Below, piece by piece: positions 27,414 through 36,443 of a DNA stretch of 64,000 nucleotides. The translations under genes were made by a program, and so were the position numbers. The number at the start of each line of letters is the position of its first letter. Within the stretch, counting starts at the first letter, position 1. Source of the DNA: an uncultured Blastocatellia bacterium (GTDB lineage Bacteria; Acidobacteriota; Blastocatellia; HR10); assembly GCA_937934295.1 (NCBI GenBank), contig CALHAI010000014.1, positions 79,815 through 143,814 on the forward strand. The letters run 5' to 3'. A model generated the notes under the pieces. It was not told where the DNA came from, searched no databases, and saw only the letters and a program-made list of their open reading frames with translations.

Positions 27414-28355
27414 ATGAGAAAGGTCGCAAGCCTTGCGGCGTCACTCCTCTGTGTCACACTCATCGCCGGGGTGGGGCGGATCGCCCGTGGGGTGCAAGCG
27501 CCGGCGCAGCCACAGTATACGCGCGAGGAAGCGGATGCCTACAACGCGTTGTATCGAGCCTATGAGGCGGGAAAGCTGGAGGAGGTCGTTCAAGCGGGTG
27601 AAGCGTTCTTGGCGCAATTCCCCAACAGTGTCTTGGCGCCGCGCGCCAAGCCCATCCTCGTCCTCGCCTACGTGCAGACCAATCGTCTTGAGAAGGCCTT
27701 CAACATGGGGCGCGAGGTCTTGAGCGCTGATCCCAACAACTTCAGCATCCTCTACGTCCTCGCACTGGCCGCGGTGACGGCGTCCAAAGGACGCGACACG
27801 CGTTTTGATGCGGACGGCTTGACCTATGCCACGCGCGCGTTGGAGCTGGCCTCTGCCGGAACCGCCCCGATGGGCTTCGCCCCTCAGCTTTGGGAGCAGC
27901 AGAAGAATAAGATCCTTGGCGCGCTGCATCAAGCGGCGGGTTTGTTCCTCTACAACAAGGCCGACTATGATCCGGCGATCGAGCATCTGAAGAAGTCAGC
28001 GGAGTGGGATCCGAGCGATCCGGTGACCTTCTACCTCATCGGCGAAGCGCTCAAGCTTGGCAAGTACGCTAAGCTGCGGGAGAGCTACGATAAGCTCACG
28101 CCGGAGGAGAAGGTCGCCGAAGCGGGCAAGCAGTTGCTGCAACGGGTGGACGAGGTGGTGGATCAGATGATCGAGATGTATGCCCGTACGGTCGCCATCT
28201 CCGAGGCCAATACGAGTCTTCAAGCGTTGAATCAGGAAGCCCGCAAGATCCTGGAGAGCTTCTATCGCTATCGGCATAACGATACGACCGAGGGCATGGA
28301 GGAGTTGATCAAGAAGTACAAGCCATCGGCCCAAACCTCAGCGGGATCGCCGTGA
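27414..28355 (+). CDS. Secreted TPR-repeat protein of unknown function
   Basis: 313 residues. Signal peptide (LAASLLCVTLIAGVGRIARG), then helical TPR-like repeats (YNALYRAYEAGKLEEVVQAG, LVLAYVQTNRLEKAFNMGRE, DYDPAIEHLKKSAEWDPSDP) and a C-terminal helical region with a conserved-looking EEKVAEAGKQLLQRVDEVVD. Start ATG 27414 follows GGGAGGGGGG. Likely periplasmic, a scaffold for protein interaction. The stop overlaps the rnc start (GTGA at 28352-28355), so it is translationally coupled to RNase III. Confidence 0.8.
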   Translation: MRKVASLAASLLCVTLIAGVGRIARGVQAPAQPQYTREEADAYNALYRAYEAGKLEEVVQAGEAFLAQFPNSVLAPRAKPILVLAYVQTNRLEKAFNMGREVLSADPNNFSILYVLALAAVTASKGRDTRFDADGLTYATRALELASAGTAPMGFAPQLWEQQKNKILGALHQAAGLFLYNKADYDPAIEHLKKSAEWDPSDPVTFYLIGEALKLGKYAKLRESYDKLTPEEKVAEAGKQLLQRVDEVVDQMIEMYARTVAISEANTSLQALNQEARKILESFYRYRHNDTTEGMEELIKKYKPSAQTSAGSP

Positions 28356-29098
28356 GCGGGATGCCGATCGAGGCGCGAGATCTGAGCGAATTGGAGCGCA
28401 AAATCGGATATACCTTTCGGCGCCGGGAACTCCTGGACCGGGCGCTCACACACCGTTCCTACGCGCATGAGATTGGGGCGATGGGGCTGGTGGATAATGA
28501 GGCGCTGGAGTTTCTCGGCGATGCTGTCCTGGGGTTCATCGTGAGCGCGTGGCTCTTTGAGTTGTTCCCGGCACTACCAGAGGGGAAACTCGCGAAGATG
28601 AAGGCGTTTTTGGTGAGCGCAGATAACTTGCAGGTGCACGCGCAGAATTTGCAGCTTGGGGAGTACTTGCGGTTGAATCGCGGTGAGGAGAAGACCGGTG
28701 GGCGTACCAAGCGCACGCTCTTGGTGGATGCGTATGAAGCCTTGATTGCGGCCCTTTATTTGGATGGCGGGATCGAGGCTGCGGAGGTGTTCGTGCGCCG
28801 ACAGTTTCAGGATGTCGTCTGCGGTTTGGATCCGGAGAGTGTGCGGTGGAGCGATTACAAGACGACGCTGCAGGAGCAGTTGCAGGCGCGTGGTCTGCCG
28901 CCCCCGGTCTACGAGGTGACCGGTGTCGAAGGTCCCGCGCACGCTCGCCGCTTTCATGTGAGCCTTCGGATCGGCACCCGAGTGGTCGCGACAGGCGAAG
29001 GGCCGACCATCAAGGCCGCACATCAGCACGCCGCCCGCGGGGCGTTGGCACAGTTGGATCAGCTTCTGGAGACTCCTGAAAACGGGGCGACCCCATGA
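28352..29098 (+). CDS. rnc: Ribonuclease III
   Basis: 248 residues from GTG 28352 (ATG 28361 is the alternative). Endonuclease for double-stranded RNA, processing rRNA precursors. The RNase III domain has ALTHRSYAHE, the catalytic signature NEALEFLGDAVLGFIVS, and the second acidic site LLVDAYEALIAALYLDGG. A double-stranded RNA-binding domain follows (DYKTTLQEQLQARGLPPPVY ... AAHQHAARGALAQL). Overlaps lepB by 4 bp (ATGA). Confidence 0.95.
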   Translation: MSGMPIEARDLSELERKIGYTFRRRELLDRALTHRSYAHEIGAMGLVDNEALEFLGDAVLGFIVSAWLFELFPALPEGKLAKMKAFLVSADNLQVHAQNLQLGEYLRLNRGEEKTGGRTKRTLLVDAYEALIAALYLDGGIEAAEVFVRRQFQDVVCGLDPESVRWSDYKTTLQEQLQARGLPPPVYEVTGVEGPAHARRFHVSLRIGTRVVATGEGPTIKAAHQHAARGALAQLDQLLETPENGATP

Positions 29099-29919
29099 TG
29101 GAGCGAGTGGACGCGACTCCATCTGAGCCGTTCTCCCCTTCGGGATCGGAGATCGCGCGGGTGACGGAGATGCCGAAATCCACCCTGCGGGAATACTTCG
29201 AGTCGGCTGTCGTCACCGTGATCATGGCCCTGTTCGGTATGACCTTCGTGGTCCAGGCCGTGAAGGTGCCCACCGGCTCGATGCAAAACAATATCCTCAT
29301 TGGCGACCATCTGCTGGTGAACAAATTCATCTTCGCCGGGAGACGTGAGGGCGTCTTCTGGCAGCTCTTCCCCTATCGGGATGTTCGTCGGGGGGATGTG
29401 GCCGTCTTCAAGTACCCGCAGAATCCCGAAGTCAACTACGTCAAGCGCGTCATCGGATTGCCCGGGGAGGCGGTCGAAATTCGTGGGACGCGCGTCTTCA
29501 TCAATGGGCGCGAGCTTCCGGAGCATCGCCTCTACGTTCAGAATCCGAGGTTCGATGCCGAAGATTCCGCGCTGCAAGTCGTTCGGGAGGAGCTGTCGCC
29601 CGAGGGGGCACGGTATCGCGTCTATTGGGAGTCATATCACGCCGAGCGTGGGGGGGTGGATTTCCCCCCCAGTGGACGGTACGCCATCGGACGCCCCTTC
29701 CTCATCCCCGAGCGCGCGTACTTCGTCATGGGGGACAATCGCGACGATAGCGAGGACAGCCGGTTCTGGGGGACAGTGCCGCGCGAGTACATCGTCGGAC
29801 GTGCCCTCGTCGTGTACTGGTCCTATGATGAGCGCGCGGCGGCCGCGCATGGAGGGAATCTTCTGCTGAAGATCCTGCGACATACGCGGTGGAGACGGGT
29901 GGGGACGCTCATCCGCTGA
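29095..29919 (+). CDS. lepB: Signal peptidase I
   Basis: 274 residues. Cleaves signal peptides of exported proteins at the outer face of the inner membrane. One membrane segment (AVVTVIMALFGMTFVVQAV), catalytic Ser in VPTGSMQNNILIGD, catalytic Lys in NYVKRVIGLPGEAVEI, and box E in YFVMGDNRDDSEDSRFWG. The start is ATG 29095 overlapping rnc (a second ATG follows directly at 29098). Last gene of the TPR-rnc-lepB unit. Confidence 0.95.
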   Translation: MMERVDATPSEPFSPSGSEIARVTEMPKSTLREYFESAVVTVIMALFGMTFVVQAVKVPTGSMQNNILIGDHLLVNKFIFAGRREGVFWQLFPYRDVRRGDVAVFKYPQNPEVNYVKRVIGLPGEAVEIRGTRVFINGRELPEHRLYVQNPRFDAEDSALQVVREELSPEGARYRVYWESYHAERGGVDFPPSGRYAIGRPFLIPERAYFVMGDNRDDSEDSRFWGTVPREYIVGRALVVYWSYDERAAAAHGGNLLLKILRHTRWRRVGTLIR

Positions 29920-29969
29920 GCGAACGGCGGCCGCAACGAGAGCGTTCGGCGCCGGGGAAAGGTCTCCGG

Positions 29970-29998
29970 TTGACGAGTGGTTTATCTTCGCCTAGAAT
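29970..29998 (+). promoter_or_regulatory. Sigma70-like promoter before the 30062 gene
   Basis: TTGACG at 29970-29975, 17-bp spacer, TAGAAT at 29993-29998, each 5/6 to consensus. It would drive the putative outer-membrane protein, phosphohexomutase and FtsB-like genes. Confidence 0.65.
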
Positions 29999-30061
29999 GC
30001 TGAGTGTGTTTTCGCCGGGCTCACGTGTCTGATCGAGCGGGCGCGCGGCACGTGAGGAAGC

Positions 30062-30907
30062 ATGAGCGGAGCATGGTGGCAAGTGGGGGTGAGCTTGGCG
30101 ATCTATTTTGGAGGGCTTCTTCCGATCTTGGCTCAACAGCGTCCACTTGTGACCGAGCGGGTGGCCACTGTACCCGAAGGCGAGCTGCGAATAGATCTCG
30201 GATTCGAGTTCGCGCAAACGCAACGCTTTCCCCTCTCGGGATTGCGCGGCGATCTCTCGCGCGTGGGTGTCCTGGGGCTGTCCCTTGGCGTGGCGTCGCG
30301 TATGGAGCTTCAGCTTCGCGGGACGATTCAGAATTATCTGAGCATTGACGAGCGGCGAGGGGGAGCGATTTCGCTTCGGCTGCCGACACCCGAAAGCACG
30401 CACGATGTGGGGGACTTCAGCCTCTGGATGAAGATGCGGCTGCGCGCGGCCCGTGGGCGATGGCCGGCACTCGGCGTGCGCGTGGGCGTCGAGTTGCCGA
30501 ATTCCGATCAGGCGCGAGGGATCGGGACGAATCAGACGAATTTCTTCGCCGCTATGCTGGCCGAGAAGCGGTGGGGCGCCTTCGATCTCTTCGGCCACGT
30601 CGGCGTGGGCATCTTGCCGGCTCCGATCGAGCCCTTCGTGCAAAACGATGTGCTGCTCTATGGCGTGGCCACCGTCTACGAGCTGAACGCGCGGACGAAT
30701 CTCGTCGCTGAAGTGAGCGGGTGGGAGAGCACGCGCCGTCGGGCGCCTTTGGGGACGGAATCGCGAGGACAGGTGCGCGTCGGCCTGCAGCTCCGCACGG
30801 GACGTCTCTGGTGGGATCTCGCCGGCGTGCGCGGCGTGCGCGCCATTGATCCCCGAAGCGGGATCGTCTTTGGGATGAGCGTGCCGGTGCCGTTATGGAA
30901 ACGATGA
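30062..30907 (+). CDS. Putative outer-membrane beta-barrel protein
   Basis: 281 residues. Signal peptide (VGVSLAIYFGGLLPILAQQ), then alternating amphipathic strands (ELRIDLGFEFAQTQRF, MELQLRGTIQNYLSI, LGVRVGVELPNSDQARGIG, FDLFGHVGVGILPAPIEPF, GQVRVGLQLRTGRLWWDLAG) typical of small barrels of the transporter/MetA-like type. No enzymatic motif. Ends 13 bp inside the start of the phosphohexomutase gene. Start ATG 30062 has only a weak ribosome-binding site (GAGGAAGC). Confidence 0.65.
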   Translation: MSGAWWQVGVSLAIYFGGLLPILAQQRPLVTERVATVPEGELRIDLGFEFAQTQRFPLSGLRGDLSRVGVLGLSLGVASRMELQLRGTIQNYLSIDERRGGAISLRLPTPESTHDVGDFSLWMKMRLRAARGRWPALGVRVGVELPNSDQARGIGTNQTNFFAAMLAEKRWGAFDLFGHVGVGILPAPIEPFVQNDVLLYGVATVYELNARTNLVAEVSGWESTRRRAPLGTESRGQVRVGLQLRTGRLWWDLAGVRGVRAIDPRSGIVFGMSVPVPLWKR

Positions 30908-32316
30908 CAAGTCCCATTCGATTCGGCACATCGGGATGGCGGGCCATTGTGGCCGAGGACTTCACGCTGGAGAACGCGCGCGTGGTCATGCGCGCCATCG
31001 CGCGCTCTGTGAAGCGTCAGCGGGAGGAAGCGACGCTCATCGTCGGCTACGATACGCGATTCCTGGCCGAGGCGTTCGCGCGCGAGAGCGCGCGCGTGTT
31101 GGCCGAGGAAGGCGTGGATGTTCTGCTGTGCACGGAGCCGACGCCGACGCCCGTCCTCGCGTATGCCATCGTGGCCGAGCGCACGCAGGGGGGCGTGAAC
31201 ATCACGGCCAGCCATAATCCGCCTGAATATCAAGGGGTCAAATTCTCGACGGCCGATGGAGCGCCCGCACTTCCTGAGGTCACGCGGGAGATCGAGCGGG
31301 AGATTGAGCGGATACGTCGCGGAGAGAGCTCCGGGGTTCCCCCTGGCGAGAGGCGTGGGGTCATTCGCGCCTACGATCCGCGCGAGGGCTATTTGCGCGA
31401 TCTCGCGACGAAGGTGGATTTCCAGACGATCGCGCGAGCCCACTTGCGCGTGGCCGTGGATCCGCTGTGGGGGACGGCGCGCGGGTATTTAGATCGTGCC
31501 TTGCGGGAAGCCGGGTGCGACGTCCATCTCCTGCATGCCCATCGCGATGTGCTCTTCGGCGGAGGAGCGCCGGAGCCTTCGGCCGAGCGCTTGCAAACGC
31601 TCCGCGAGATCGTCGCATCTGGCGGCTTCGATCTCGGTGTGGCGGCGGATGGGGATGCCGACCGATTCGGTATCGTGGATCGGGGAGGCGTCTTCGTGAC
31701 GCCCAATCAGATTCTGGCGCTTTTGTTCGACTACTTATGCGAGACGCGTCCGTGGGAAGGAGGGGTGGCCCGCAGCGTCGCGACTTCGCATCAGGTGGAT
31801 CGCGCGGCGCGGCGTCGCGGACGCCCGGTATACGAGACGCCCGTCGGCTTCAAATACATCGGCGAACTGCTCAAGGCGGGGAAGGTCATCCTGGGCGGGG
31901 AGGAGAGCGCGGGCCTCTCGATTCACGGTCATTATCCGGAGAAGGATGGGATTCTCGCCGCGCTCCTGGTTGTGGAGAGCGTCGCGCGCATGGGAGCGAG
32001 CGTGAGCGAAGGGCTGGAGCGTCTCTACGCTCGGGATGGACGGCTCTGGAGCGGGCGCATCGGGATCTCATTGACCGAGCAGGCGCGCCGACGCCTGCAG
32101 GAGAAGCTTCAGGCCGACCCTCCTGCTGATTTCTTCGGGCGTCGTCTCATCCAGGTGAATCGAACGGATGGGCTGAAGCTGCTGTTCGACGACGGCTCAT
32201 GGCTGCTGTTGCGGCTCTCGGGCACAGAGCCGGTGGCGCGGTGCTACGCGGAAGCGACATCGGAGGCGGATCTGGAGGTGCTGCTTGAACAAGGGCGAAT
32301 CTTCGCGTTCCAGTGA
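30895..32316 (+). CDS. Phosphoglucomutase/phosphomannomutase family protein
   Basis: 473 residues, alpha-D-phosphohexomutase superfamily with four domains. N-terminal RFGTSGWRAIVAEDFT, catalytic phosphoserine loop ITASHNPPEYQGVKF, Mg-binding loop LGVAADGDADRFGIVD, sugar-binding loop LGGEESAGLSIHGHYPEKDG, and phosphate-binding loop LLRLSGTEPVARCYAEA. It interconverts hexose 1- and 6-phosphates. Specificity (glucose or mannose) cannot be read from the loops with certainty. Overlaps the preceding gene by 13 bp. Confidence 0.9.
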   Translation: METMTSPIRFGTSGWRAIVAEDFTLENARVVMRAIARSVKRQREEATLIVGYDTRFLAEAFARESARVLAEEGVDVLLCTEPTPTPVLAYAIVAERTQGGVNITASHNPPEYQGVKFSTADGAPALPEVTREIEREIERIRRGESSGVPPGERRGVIRAYDPREGYLRDLATKVDFQTIARAHLRVAVDPLWGTARGYLDRALREAGCDVHLLHAHRDVLFGGGAPEPSAERLQTLREIVASGGFDLGVAADGDADRFGIVDRGGVFVTPNQILALLFDYLCETRPWEGGVARSVATSHQVDRAARRRGRPVYETPVGFKYIGELLKAGKVILGGEESAGLSIHGHYPEKDGILAALLVVESVARMGASVSEGLERLYARDGRLWSGRIGISLTEQARRRLQEKLQADPPADFFGRRLIQVNRTDGLKLLFDDGSWLLLRLSGTEPVARCYAEATSEADLEVLLEQGRIFAFQ

Positions 32317-32629
32317 GGATCGGCGCGCGCGCGCGAGCCCGATGCGAGTGGGACCGATCATCGGCGTGGTGCTTGTGCTCGCAGGGATCGGCCTGGGGTG
32401 TGGGATGATCCTCGTGCGGGCGCACCGGGAATATCGGGCTGCGCAAGCGGAATATCAGCGGTTGGAGGCGGAGGTGCGGGAGCTCCGCCTGGAGACGGAA
32501 CGGCTCATGGAGGAGATTCGCGCGCTCAAGACGGATCCCGAAGTCATCGAGCGAATCGCGCGCGAAGAGCTGCACATGATCCGTCCGGATGAGATGGTGC
32601 TCTCTTTCCCCGAGGCCTCGAAGCGATAG
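32285..32629 (+). CDS. FtsB/DivIC-like septum formation protein
   Basis: 114 residues from TTG 32285, chosen because GGAGGTG at 32274-32280 precedes it; ATG 32342 is the alternative and still keeps the membrane segment. A short basic cytoplasmic tail, one membrane helix (GPIIGVVLVLAGIGLGCGMI), a coiled coil (EYQRLEAEVRELRLETERLM) and the terminal motif DPEVIERIAREELHMIRPDE match FtsB/DivIC, which links FtsL and FtsQ in the divisome. Overlaps the 3' end of the mutase gene by 32 bp. Confidence 0.8.
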   Translation: MNKGESSRSSEDRRARASPMRVGPIIGVVLVLAGIGLGCGMILVRAHREYRAAQAEYQRLEAEVRELRLETERLMEEIRALKTDPEVIERIAREELHMIRPDEMVLSFPEASKR

Positions 32630-32678
32630 AGGGGGGCTCTCATACGCTGCATATTCTTTATCAAGGGGGGAGAGCACG

Positions 32679-33935
32679 ATGATCGCAGAGGAGAACCTGA
32701 ATCCGTTCGTCGTCGCCCTGGCGCAATTCGATCGTGCGGCGGCGCATCTCGATTTGGATGATGGGTTGAAGGAGCTGCTCAAAACGCCCAAGCGGCAGTT
32801 GGTCGTCTCCATCCCCGTCAAGATGGACGACGGCAGCTTGCGCGTCTTCGAAGGATATCGGGTCCAGCACAACGTAGCGCGCGGGCCGGGCAAAGGGGGG
32901 ATTCGGTATCATCCCGACGTGACGCTCGATGAAGTGAAGGCGCTGGCCATGTGGATGACGTGGAAGTGCGCGACGGTGAATCTCCCTTACGGTGGCGCCA
33001 AAGGCGGTGTGCGGGTCAATCCGAAGGAGTTGTCGCAAGGGGAGCTGGAGCGACTGACGCGTCGCTATGCGACCGAGATCATGCCGCTCATCGGTCCGGA
33101 GCGCGACATCCCGGCTCCGGACGTCTACACGGACGCGCAGACGATGGCCTGGATCATGGATACGATCAGCATGTTCAAGGGGTATACGGAGTTGGGCGTG
33201 GTCACGGGCAAGCCGGTCGAGTTGGGCGGCTCGTACGGGCGGCAGGAGGCGACAGCGCGCGGCTGCCAGGTCGTCATTCGTGAAGCTTGTCGCGCGCTTG
33301 GCCTCGCCTTGAATGGCGCGGCGGTCGTCGTCCAGGGCTTCGGGAACGCGGGCAGCAACATCGCCCGGTTTCTCCATCAAGATGGGGCACGCATCATTGC
33401 GGTGAGCGACTCTAAAGGGGGGATCTATAGCCCGCGCGGTATCGATCCCGAAGCCGCCCTTCAGCACAAAGCGCAAACAGGAGCCTTGCACGGACTGCCC
33501 GATACGGAGACGATCTCCAACGAGGAGTTGCTCGAACTCCCGTGCGACATCCTCGTCCCGGCCGCGTTGGAGAATCAGATCACGCGGCGCAATGCCGATC
33601 GCCTTCGCGCGCGTCTCATCGCGGAGGTGGCCAATGGGCCGACGACGCCGGCGGCCGATGACATCCTCTCCGATCGCGGGGTCATGGTCATCCCGGACGT
33701 CTTGGCCAATGCCGGCGGCGTCTCGGTCTCCTACTTCGAATGGGTGCAGAATCAGTACGGATTCTTCTGGTCGGAAGACGAGGTCCTCCACCATCTGGAG
33801 CGGATCATGACGAACGCCTTTCACGAGGTCCGCGCGACGGCCAAGCGCTATGGCCTCGATCTGCGGCGCGGCGCCTACATCCTGGCCATCAGGCGCGTGG
33901 CCGAGGCGACGCGCGTGCGCGGGATCTTCCCATGA
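32679..33935 (+). CDS. gdhA: Glutamate dehydrogenase
   Basis: 418 residues, hexameric Glu/Leu/Phe/Val dehydrogenase family. Converts glutamate to 2-oxoglutarate and ammonium. Substrate-binding Lys in GPGKGGIRYHPDV, catalytic Lys region PYGGAKGGVRVNPKEL, PDVYTDAQTMAWIMDT, KPVELGGSYGRQEATARG, and NAD(P) loop VVVQGFGNAGSNIARFL. ATG 32679 follows GGGGGGAGAGC. Cofactor not decided. Followed by a hairpin and a new promoter, so likely the end of its unit. Confidence 0.94.
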   Translation: MIAEENLNPFVVALAQFDRAAAHLDLDDGLKELLKTPKRQLVVSIPVKMDDGSLRVFEGYRVQHNVARGPGKGGIRYHPDVTLDEVKALAMWMTWKCATVNLPYGGAKGGVRVNPKELSQGELERLTRRYATEIMPLIGPERDIPAPDVYTDAQTMAWIMDTISMFKGYTELGVVTGKPVELGGSYGRQEATARGCQVVIREACRALGLALNGAAVVVQGFGNAGSNIARFLHQDGARIIAVSDSKGGIYSPRGIDPEAALQHKAQTGALHGLPDTETISNEELLELPCDILVPAALENQITRRNADRLRARLIAEVANGPTTPAADDILSDRGVMVIPDVLANAGGVSVSYFEWVQNQYGFFWSEDEVLHHLERIMTNAFHEVRATAKRYGLDLRRGAYILAIRRVAEATRVRGIFP

Positions 33936-33940
33936 AGTGA

Positions 33941-33973
33941 AGCGCCTCCTCTCCCTCAGCGGGGGAGAGCGCT
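33941..33973 (+). terminator. Probable terminator after glutamate dehydrogenase
   Basis: AGCGC at 33941-33945 pairs with GCGCT at 33969-33973, and TCTCCC pairs with GGGAGA within, leaving a 4-nt bulge. A T-containing stretch (GGTTTCTT) follows at 33978-33985, shorter than a classical U-run. Confidence 0.45.
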
Positions 33974-33999
33974 AACGGTTTCTTCCGAGAACCGGTTGG

Positions 34000-34029
34000 T
34001 TGACATCGCTAGAGAGGGGGCGGTAACAT
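34000..34029 (+). promoter_or_regulatory. Sigma70-like promoter of the efflux adaptor/ATPase operon
   Basis: TTGACA at 34000-34005, 18-bp spacer, TAACAT at 34024-34029, 70 bp before the adaptor start. Confidence 0.6.
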
Positions 34030-34098
34030 TGCGATTTTGGGGGAACCCGCAAGTGCCGTCATTCGTAAGAAGCGGTGATCACATCGGGAGAGGAGGAG

Positions 34099-35520
34099 AT
34101 GGCGTCGAGTCGGAAAAAGAAGCTTTTGATCGCTCTCATCCTCATTATGACCTTAGGGGCGATTGTCGGCATCAGCGTCACCCGAGGCCGAACGGATGTC
34201 CCCGTCGTCCAGGTCGAGAAAGTGACCCGTCGGCCCCTGTTGGAATCGAAGGTCACGGCTAATGGCGAGGTTCGCCCGCGAAATTTCGTGAACATGACCT
34301 CGGAGGTCCCCGGTCGCGTCATCGAAATTTACGTGAAGGAGGGGGATTGGGTGAAGGCGGGGACGCCACTTCTGAAGATCGATCCGACGCAGATCTCTTC
34401 GGAGGCTGAGAGCAGCCAGGCCAATCTCCAAGCCGCGCGGGCCGAGGTGCAGAATGCCCAAGTGCAGGTGGATGCGGCGCGAAACAACGTCCTGAATGTT
34501 CAAGCGAGCCTGGCCGCTGCGAAGTACGAGTTGGAGCGAGCGAAAGCCGATCTCAGCTTCGCCGAAGAGGAGTTCCGTCGTCGGGAGCAGCTGCTGGAGC
34601 AAGGCGTCATCTCGCGCGCCGAGTATGATCGGGCGCGCGCCTCATATCGCGGAGCACAGGCTCTGGTCGAAGCGCAGCAGCAGCGCGTTCAGCAACTGGA
34701 GGCGCAGCTGCGCGATGCGCAGATTCGAGTCCGTCAGGCCCAGGCGCAATTACAAAGCGCGCGCGCTCGCGTCGCCCAGATTCAAGCCAATTATAAGAGC
34801 GCGCTGGATCGCCTGGCCAAGACCGTGCAGAAGGCCCCTATTGACGGCGTCATTGCCAATCTCCCTGTGCGCATTGGTCAGTACGTGCTCGCCAGCTTCA
34901 GTACGACACCCCTGCTGACCATCGCCGATATGTCGGAGATCAACGTCGAAGTCCAAGTGGATGAGACCGATATCACGCGCGTGCGCGTCGGGCAGAGAGC
35001 GCGCATCCGCGTGGACGCGCTTGGCGATCAGGCGCTGGGGGGTGTGGTCTCCGAGGTCGGCCGCGCCGCTTTGATTCGCGGCGGACAGGCGCTTCCGGAA
35101 CTCACGCCCTCGGGGCAAGAGGCTAAGGATTTCAAGGTGGTCATCCGGTTGGTCGATCTGACGCCGGAAGTCCGCGACCGACTGCGCCCAGGCATGTCGG
35201 CGACGGCGACGATCACCACCGACACGCGCGAGAACGTCATCGCCGTTCCCCCGGCCGCCATTGTGGAGCGCGATGCGGAGGAGGTCGGCAGCCCAACGGC
35301 TTCGGCCAATGGGCAGAAGAAACGTCTTCAGGGGGTCTTCATCATACAGGATAATCGCGCGATCTTTCGTCCGGTCGAGACGGGCATCTCCGGGGAGATG
35401 GAGATCGAGATCGTGAGCGGCCTTGAGGAGGGGATGGAGGTGATCGTTGGCCCGTATCGAGAACTGCGCCTGTTGAAGCATAATGCTCTCGTCAAGAAGG
35501 AGTACGTCCAGGGCCAGTAA
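34099..35520 (+). CDS. Efflux periplasmic adaptor (HlyD/MacA family)
   Basis: 473 residues from ATG 34099 (GTG 34075 alternative; AGAGGAGGA lies just before the ATG). Membrane anchor (KLLIALILIMTLGAIVGISV), split lipoyl-like domain (ITANGEVRPRNFVNMTSEVP-type start and GRVIEIYVKEGDWVKAGTPL), a long Gln/Ala-rich coiled-coil hairpin (about residues 105-250), second lipoyl half (KAPIDGVIANLPVRIGQYVL), beta-barrel (DETDITRVRVGQRARIRVDA) and C-terminal membrane-proximal domain. It bridges an inner-membrane transporter to an outer-membrane channel. Followed by a MacB/LolD-type ATPase but no permease. Confidence 0.88.
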   Translation: MASSRKKKLLIALILIMTLGAIVGISVTRGRTDVPVVQVEKVTRRPLLESKVTANGEVRPRNFVNMTSEVPGRVIEIYVKEGDWVKAGTPLLKIDPTQISSEAESSQANLQAARAEVQNAQVQVDAARNNVLNVQASLAAAKYELERAKADLSFAEEEFRRREQLLEQGVISRAEYDRARASYRGAQALVEAQQQRVQQLEAQLRDAQIRVRQAQAQLQSARARVAQIQANYKSALDRLAKTVQKAPIDGVIANLPVRIGQYVLASFSTTPLLTIADMSEINVEVQVDETDITRVRVGQRARIRVDALGDQALGGVVSEVGRAALIRGGQALPELTPSGQEAKDFKVVIRLVDLTPEVRDRLRPGMSATATITTDTRENVIAVPPAAIVERDAEEVGSPTASANGQKKRLQGVFIIQDNRAIFRPVETGISGEMEIEIVSGLEEGMEVIVGPYRELRLLKHNALVKKEYVQGQ

Positions 35521-35545
35521 GCATTCAGCCAGTTGAGGAAATGCG

Positions 35546-36298
35546 ATGAGCCGATCGAGTACGATGCCCGAGCTGAAGCCGGAGACCGCAACCTTCGCCC
35601 AACGTTCTCCCTCCGTCGACGGATTGATCCGTATGGAGAACGTCTGGCGCACGTACAAGATGGGCCAAGAGGAAGTCCACGCCTTACGCGGGATCAACCT
35701 GGTCATCCGACCCAACGAGTACGTAGCCATCATCGGTCCCTCCGGTTCGGGGAAATCCACGCTGATGAATATCATCGGCTGCTTGGATACGCCGACGGCC
35801 GGCCGCTATTGGCTCAATGGCCGACTCGTCAGCGAGATGGATGACGATGAGCTGGCCTACATTCGCAATCGAGAGATCGGATTCGTCTTCCAATTGTTCA
35901 ATCTTCTGCCGCGCGCGACGGCATTGCACAACGTCGAGCTACCGCTGATCTACGCGGGCGTTCCGGCCAAGGAGCGGCTGGAGCGCGCCCGTCAGGCCTT
36001 GGAGATGGTGGATCTCGGCGATCGCATGCACCATCGGCCAAATGAGCTTTCGGGTGGACAACGGCAGCGCGTCGCCATCGCCCGCGCTCTGGTGAATCGG
36101 CCTTCAATTCTCCTGGCCGATGAGCCCACCGGGGCCCTCGACTCCAAGACCGGAGCGGAGATCATGGCGCTCTTCGATCGCCTCCACGCCCAGGGGAATA
36201 CGATCATCATCGTCACCCATGAACCGGAGGTCGCCGCGCACGCGTACCGCATTATCCATATCCGCGACGGGCGCATCGAGCGCGAAGAATGGCGCTGA
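35546..36298 (+). CDS. ABC transporter ATPase, MacB/LolD type
   Basis: 250 residues. Walker [22 protein letters not shown]-loop [20 protein letters not shown], signature [19 protein letters not shown], Walker [17 protein letters not shown] and switch His in [11 protein letters not shown]. The phrase [15 protein letters not shown] is typical of MacB/LolD/FtsE-like mechanotransmission ATPases. About 30 extra residues precede the nucleotide-binding fold. Twenty-five bp after the adaptor. The expected FtsX-like permease is not adjacent. Confidence 0.9.
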   Translation: MSRSSTMPELKPETATFAQRSPSVDGLIRMENVWRTYKMGQEEVHALRGINLVIRPNEYVAIIGPSGSGKSTLMNIIGCLDTPTAGRYWLNGRLVSEMDDDELAYIRNREIGFVFQLFNLLPRATALHNVELPLIYAGVPAKERLERARQALEMVDLGDRMHHRPNELSGGQRQRVAIARALVNRPSILLADEPTGALDSKTGAEIMALFDRLHAQGNTIIIVTHEPEVAAHAYRIIHIRDGRIEREEWR

Positions 36299-36328
36299 TC
36301 TCCTCCCCAGAGGCATAAATTTTCCCAG

Positions 36329-36358
36329 TTGACAGATAAGGTCCCGTTATGCTATCTA
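36329..36358 (+). promoter_or_regulatory. Sigma70-like promoter of the lytic transglycosylase gene
   Basis: TTGACA at 36329-36334, 18-bp spacer, TATCTA at 36353-36358, 85 bp upstream of the start codon. Confidence 0.6.
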
Positions 36359-36443
36359 ATGGCGCTGCCATGAAGATGCTGAAGCGCCGGTTGTAGTCTT
36401 TTTTTCTGCGGGAAGGCGTGAAGTTTATGTCGGAGCAGAAGAT

